A stretch of DNA of 64,000 nucleotides from Chloroflexota bacterium (GTDB taxonomy: Bacteria > Chloroflexota > Anaerolineae > UBA4142). Positions 61,641 through 64,000 of this stretch are shown one piece after another. The stretch lies in contig JACQYF010000005.1 of the NCBI GenBank assembly GCA_016208315.1, positions 1 through 64,000 of the forward strand. The letters run 5' to 3'. The stretch's first letter is position 1. Each line of letters opens with the position of its first letter. Below the pieces are notes generated by a model that had not been told where the DNA came from, made no database searches, and saw only the letters and a program-made list of their open reading frames with translations. The position numbers were made by a program, and so were the translations under genes.

Positions 61641-62881
61641 TAAATATGTATCGCCTCGCCCATCGCGTCCAGCGCGGCTTCGCCGATCACTTCGGTCAGC
61701 GTGGGGTGCGCGTGGACGGCGTGCGCGATCTCCATCGGCGTGAGTTCCATGGATTTCGCGAGACTCAGCTCGCCCGTGAGGTCGGTCACTTCGGGGCCGA
61801 TCATGTGGACGCCGAGAATCTCGCCGTACTTTTTGTCCACGACGAGCTTGACAAAGCCGTCATACTCGTTGATGCCCAACGCCTTGCCGTTCGCGCGAAA
61901 CGGGAACTTGCCGATTTTGAAATCGTGTCCGGCCTCTTTCGCCTGCGCCTCCGTCAAGCCGAGCGACGCGACTTGCGGCTCGCAGTAGGTGCAGCGCGGC
62001 ACGTTGTTCAAGTCGAGCGCGCGCGGCTCTTTGCCTGCCAGCGCTTCTACGGCGATAATACCCTGGGCCGATGCGACGTGCGCGAGCGGGAGTTTCATCG
62101 TCACGTCGCCAATCGCGTAAATGCCGGGCACGTTCGTCTGCATTTGGTCGCCCACGTCAATCGCGCCGCGCGTCAGCTTGACGCCGAGCGGCTCTAGCCC
62201 CAGGTTCTCCGTATTTGGCTTGACCGAGATTGCGACGAGCACCCTTTGCGCTTCGATCATATCAGTCTTACCATCACTGGACACTTTCAGTCGTACTTTA
62301 TCGCCGGCCTTCTCCGCGCTTTCCACTTTGGTGTTGACGCGGAATTTCACGCCGAATTTCTACATCGCTTTTTCCAGCTCGACGCTAACTTCTGTGTCCT
62401 CACGCGGCAGTAAGTGCGGCAGCATTCCGATCACGGTCACATCCGCCCCGTAAGAATGGTAAACGTAGGCGAACTCCATTCCAATCGGCCCCGCGCCGAC
62501 GATCACGATGGGCGAAGGAAGCTCGCGCATCAGAATGGCCTCGCGATAGGTGATGACGTCGTTACCGTTTTTCATCAAGAACTCGACGCCTTTGACGAGC
62601 CGGTTGGAGACGGTGCGACTGCGCGCCACCGCGGCGGCGTAATCGGGCGTGAATTTCTCGACGGTGATGCCGAAATCTTTGGCGTTGCGGAAGGTATCCA
62701 CAACACTGGCGTTTTTCAGGAGGGCCTTACTGGGTATGCACCCGATATTTAAACAGACCCCGCCGAGGAATTCACGTTCGACGAGCGCCACCTTCATCCC
62801 GAGCTGCGCGGCGCGAATCGCGGCGACGTAGCCACCGGGACCGCCGCCGATGACGATTAGATCGAATTGAGTATCAGGCAT
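61640..62881 (-). pseudogene. lpdA: Dihydrolipoyl dehydrogenase interrupted by one in-frame TAG
   Basis: MPDTQFDLIVIGGGPGGYVAAIRAAQLGMKVALVEREFLGGVCLNIGCIPSKALL...TEVSVELEKAM-*-KFGVKFRVNTKVESAEKAG...HAHPTLTEVIGEAALDAMG; stop at 62360-62362. Confidence 0.85.
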
Positions 62882-62965
62882 AATACACCTACTCCTGGAA
62901 TGTGGACCTGTGTGGGACCGGGCGTCAGTTTAGCACCGCGGGGGAGTTTGGTCAAGTGTAAAAAA

Positions 62966-62987
62966 GAGGGCGACCTGGCAGGTCGCC
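62966..62987. repeat. GGGCGACCT-GGC-AGGTCGCCC hairpin upstream of lpdA
   Basis: Perfect 9-bp arms. Confidence 0.7.
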
Positions 62988-63020
62988 CCACGGTGAGAGA
63001 TCAGAACAGGTGGAATTTAA

Positions 63021-63878
63021 CTATTCGATGGCGCCCACGTCGCGCAGATACTGTTCCATCCGCGCGACAAAGCGCTCGCAATCCGCGAGAATCTGGCGCG
63101 CCTCTGCTTCCGTGTATTCTTTGAGCTTGTAATCAGCTAACTCGCGCTCCTTTCGTGAGCGGTTGAAAATGTCCTTGTACTCTTCCTCGATTCGCTTGTC
63201 ACGAATAAAATACTCGCTGAACGCCCCCTCGACGCCCGAGTGTTTGGTTCGAACGAGATCAAGTGTCAGGAGCACTGCCGTGGTAAAATTGAAGATCGCA
63301 AAATACGCGGTGGAAACTCCACGAGGGAAAAAACCTTGATCGAGCATGCTGTGAGCGGCGCTCACATCTGCACGTGCTCGTTCCAACCGAATCTTGATTT
63401 GAATTTTGGCGTTCTCATCCATCTTGAATCCTTTGGTCGGCGGACGATAGACGAGCGGTTTGCCGCGCGAAACGCGCCGCGGGGTCTTGGCGAAGAGGTC
63501 AACGCCTTCGCTCACGATGCTGCGGTAGAACGGCTCCTTCGTCTGTTTGCGCTCCAATTCCTTTTCGCTGATGACGTGCGGCGCAAACACCAAGTTGTGC
63601 TCAAAGCCAATCGGATCAATAAAGCGGTCGAGGGCTTGTTCCAGCTTCTTCCCGCCGTTCTTGGTGACGATCAACAGATCAAAGTCGGATTCCCAGGTTG
63701 CGTCACCGCGCGCGCGCGAGCCGAACAGAATCACCTGCGCAATTTGTTCAGCGTATTTGTCGCGCAGCCGCACGACCAGTTCGTCGAGCGCGCGTTTTTC
63801 TTTTGCGGTAAGTCGCTGTAGCCCGTTCTTTCGCATCGCATCCCTCGCCGTTATTATATCACGTTTGCGCCCACTCAA
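63021..63878 (-). CDS. Fused MNT nucleotidyltransferase-HEPN protein
   Basis: VILFGSRARGDATWESDFDLLIV (MNT) and ERARADVSAAHSMLDQGFFPRGVSTAYFAIFNFTTAVLLT (HEPN-like). Confidence 0.8.
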   Translation of the reverse strand: MSGRKRDIITARDAMRKNGLQRLTAKEKRALDELVVRLRDKYAEQIAQVILFGSRARGDATWESDFDLLIVTKNGGKKLEQALDRFIDPIGFEHNLVFAPHVISEKELERKQTKEPFYRSIVSEGVDLFAKTPRRVSRGKPLVYRPPTKGFKMDENAKIQIKIRLERARADVSAAHSMLDQGFFPRGVSTAYFAIFNFTTAVLLTLDLVRTKHSGVEGAFSEYFIRDKRIEEEYKDIFNRSRKERELADYKLKEYTEAEARQILADCERFVARMEQYLRDVGAIE

Positions 63879-63884
63879 GAAACA

Positions 63885-63909
63885 AGCCCGCCGGTTTGGT
63901 CGGCGGGCT
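63885..63909 (-). terminator. Terminator of the katG-like gene
   Basis: AGCCCGCCG/CGGCGGGCT stem followed on the minus strand by TGTTTCTTG. Confidence 0.6.
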
Positions 63910-63914
63910 GGCGT

Positions 63915-64000
63915 TCACTCTTTCGCGAGGTCGAAACGGTCAAGGTTCATGACTTTATTCCACACGGCTACAAAGTCATGCACGAACTTGTCCTGGGAGT
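63915..64000 (-). CDS. katG: Catalase-peroxidase C-terminus (partial, continues beyond window end)
   Basis: Minus-strand translation SQDKFVHDFVAVWNKVMNLDRFDLAKE*, the characteristic KatG C-terminus; not in ORF track. Confidence 0.85.
   Translation of the reverse strand, partial: SQDKFVHDFVAVWNKVMNLDRFDLAKE

Overview
The window looks like a bacterial chromosomal segment of high GC, with gene content typical of Chloroflexota/Anaerolineae; the taxonomy is an inference. Most genes are housekeeping or operon genes: efp, a DinG-type exonuclease-helicase, a DHH-CBS-CCA/A-adding enzyme, an ECF sigma/anti-sigma pair, trpS and pheST (each preceded by a recognisable T-box leader), a two-component system, lysS-greA, MoxR/DUF58/VWA, HtrA, an Lhr-type helicase, Mrp, CooC, lpdA and a katG C-terminus. 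Accessory content includes a RAYT-type Y1 transposase embedded in about 100-bp cloverleaf palindromes, a restriction-modification-like module with an unrecognised effector, several nucleotidyltransferase modules and an orphan antitoxin remnant. The most unusual signal is a large set of short repeats: heptamer/octamer phrase repeats often arranged as inverted arms, and GGGGCGACC-type palindromes. They fill intergenic spaces, sit inside both T-box leaders, and also lie inside coding sequences. They are in frame in the CCA enzyme, PheT, the GH57 protein, the thymidylate-synthase-like protein and the Lhr helicase (four in-frame blocks). One further copy coincides with a frameshift in the Lhr helicase. 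lpdA is interrupted by a single in-frame TAG. Two terminal genes (a beta-propeller protein and katG) and two tiny antitoxin-like ORFs are absent from the supplied ORF track. All calls are by eye; no database search was run.
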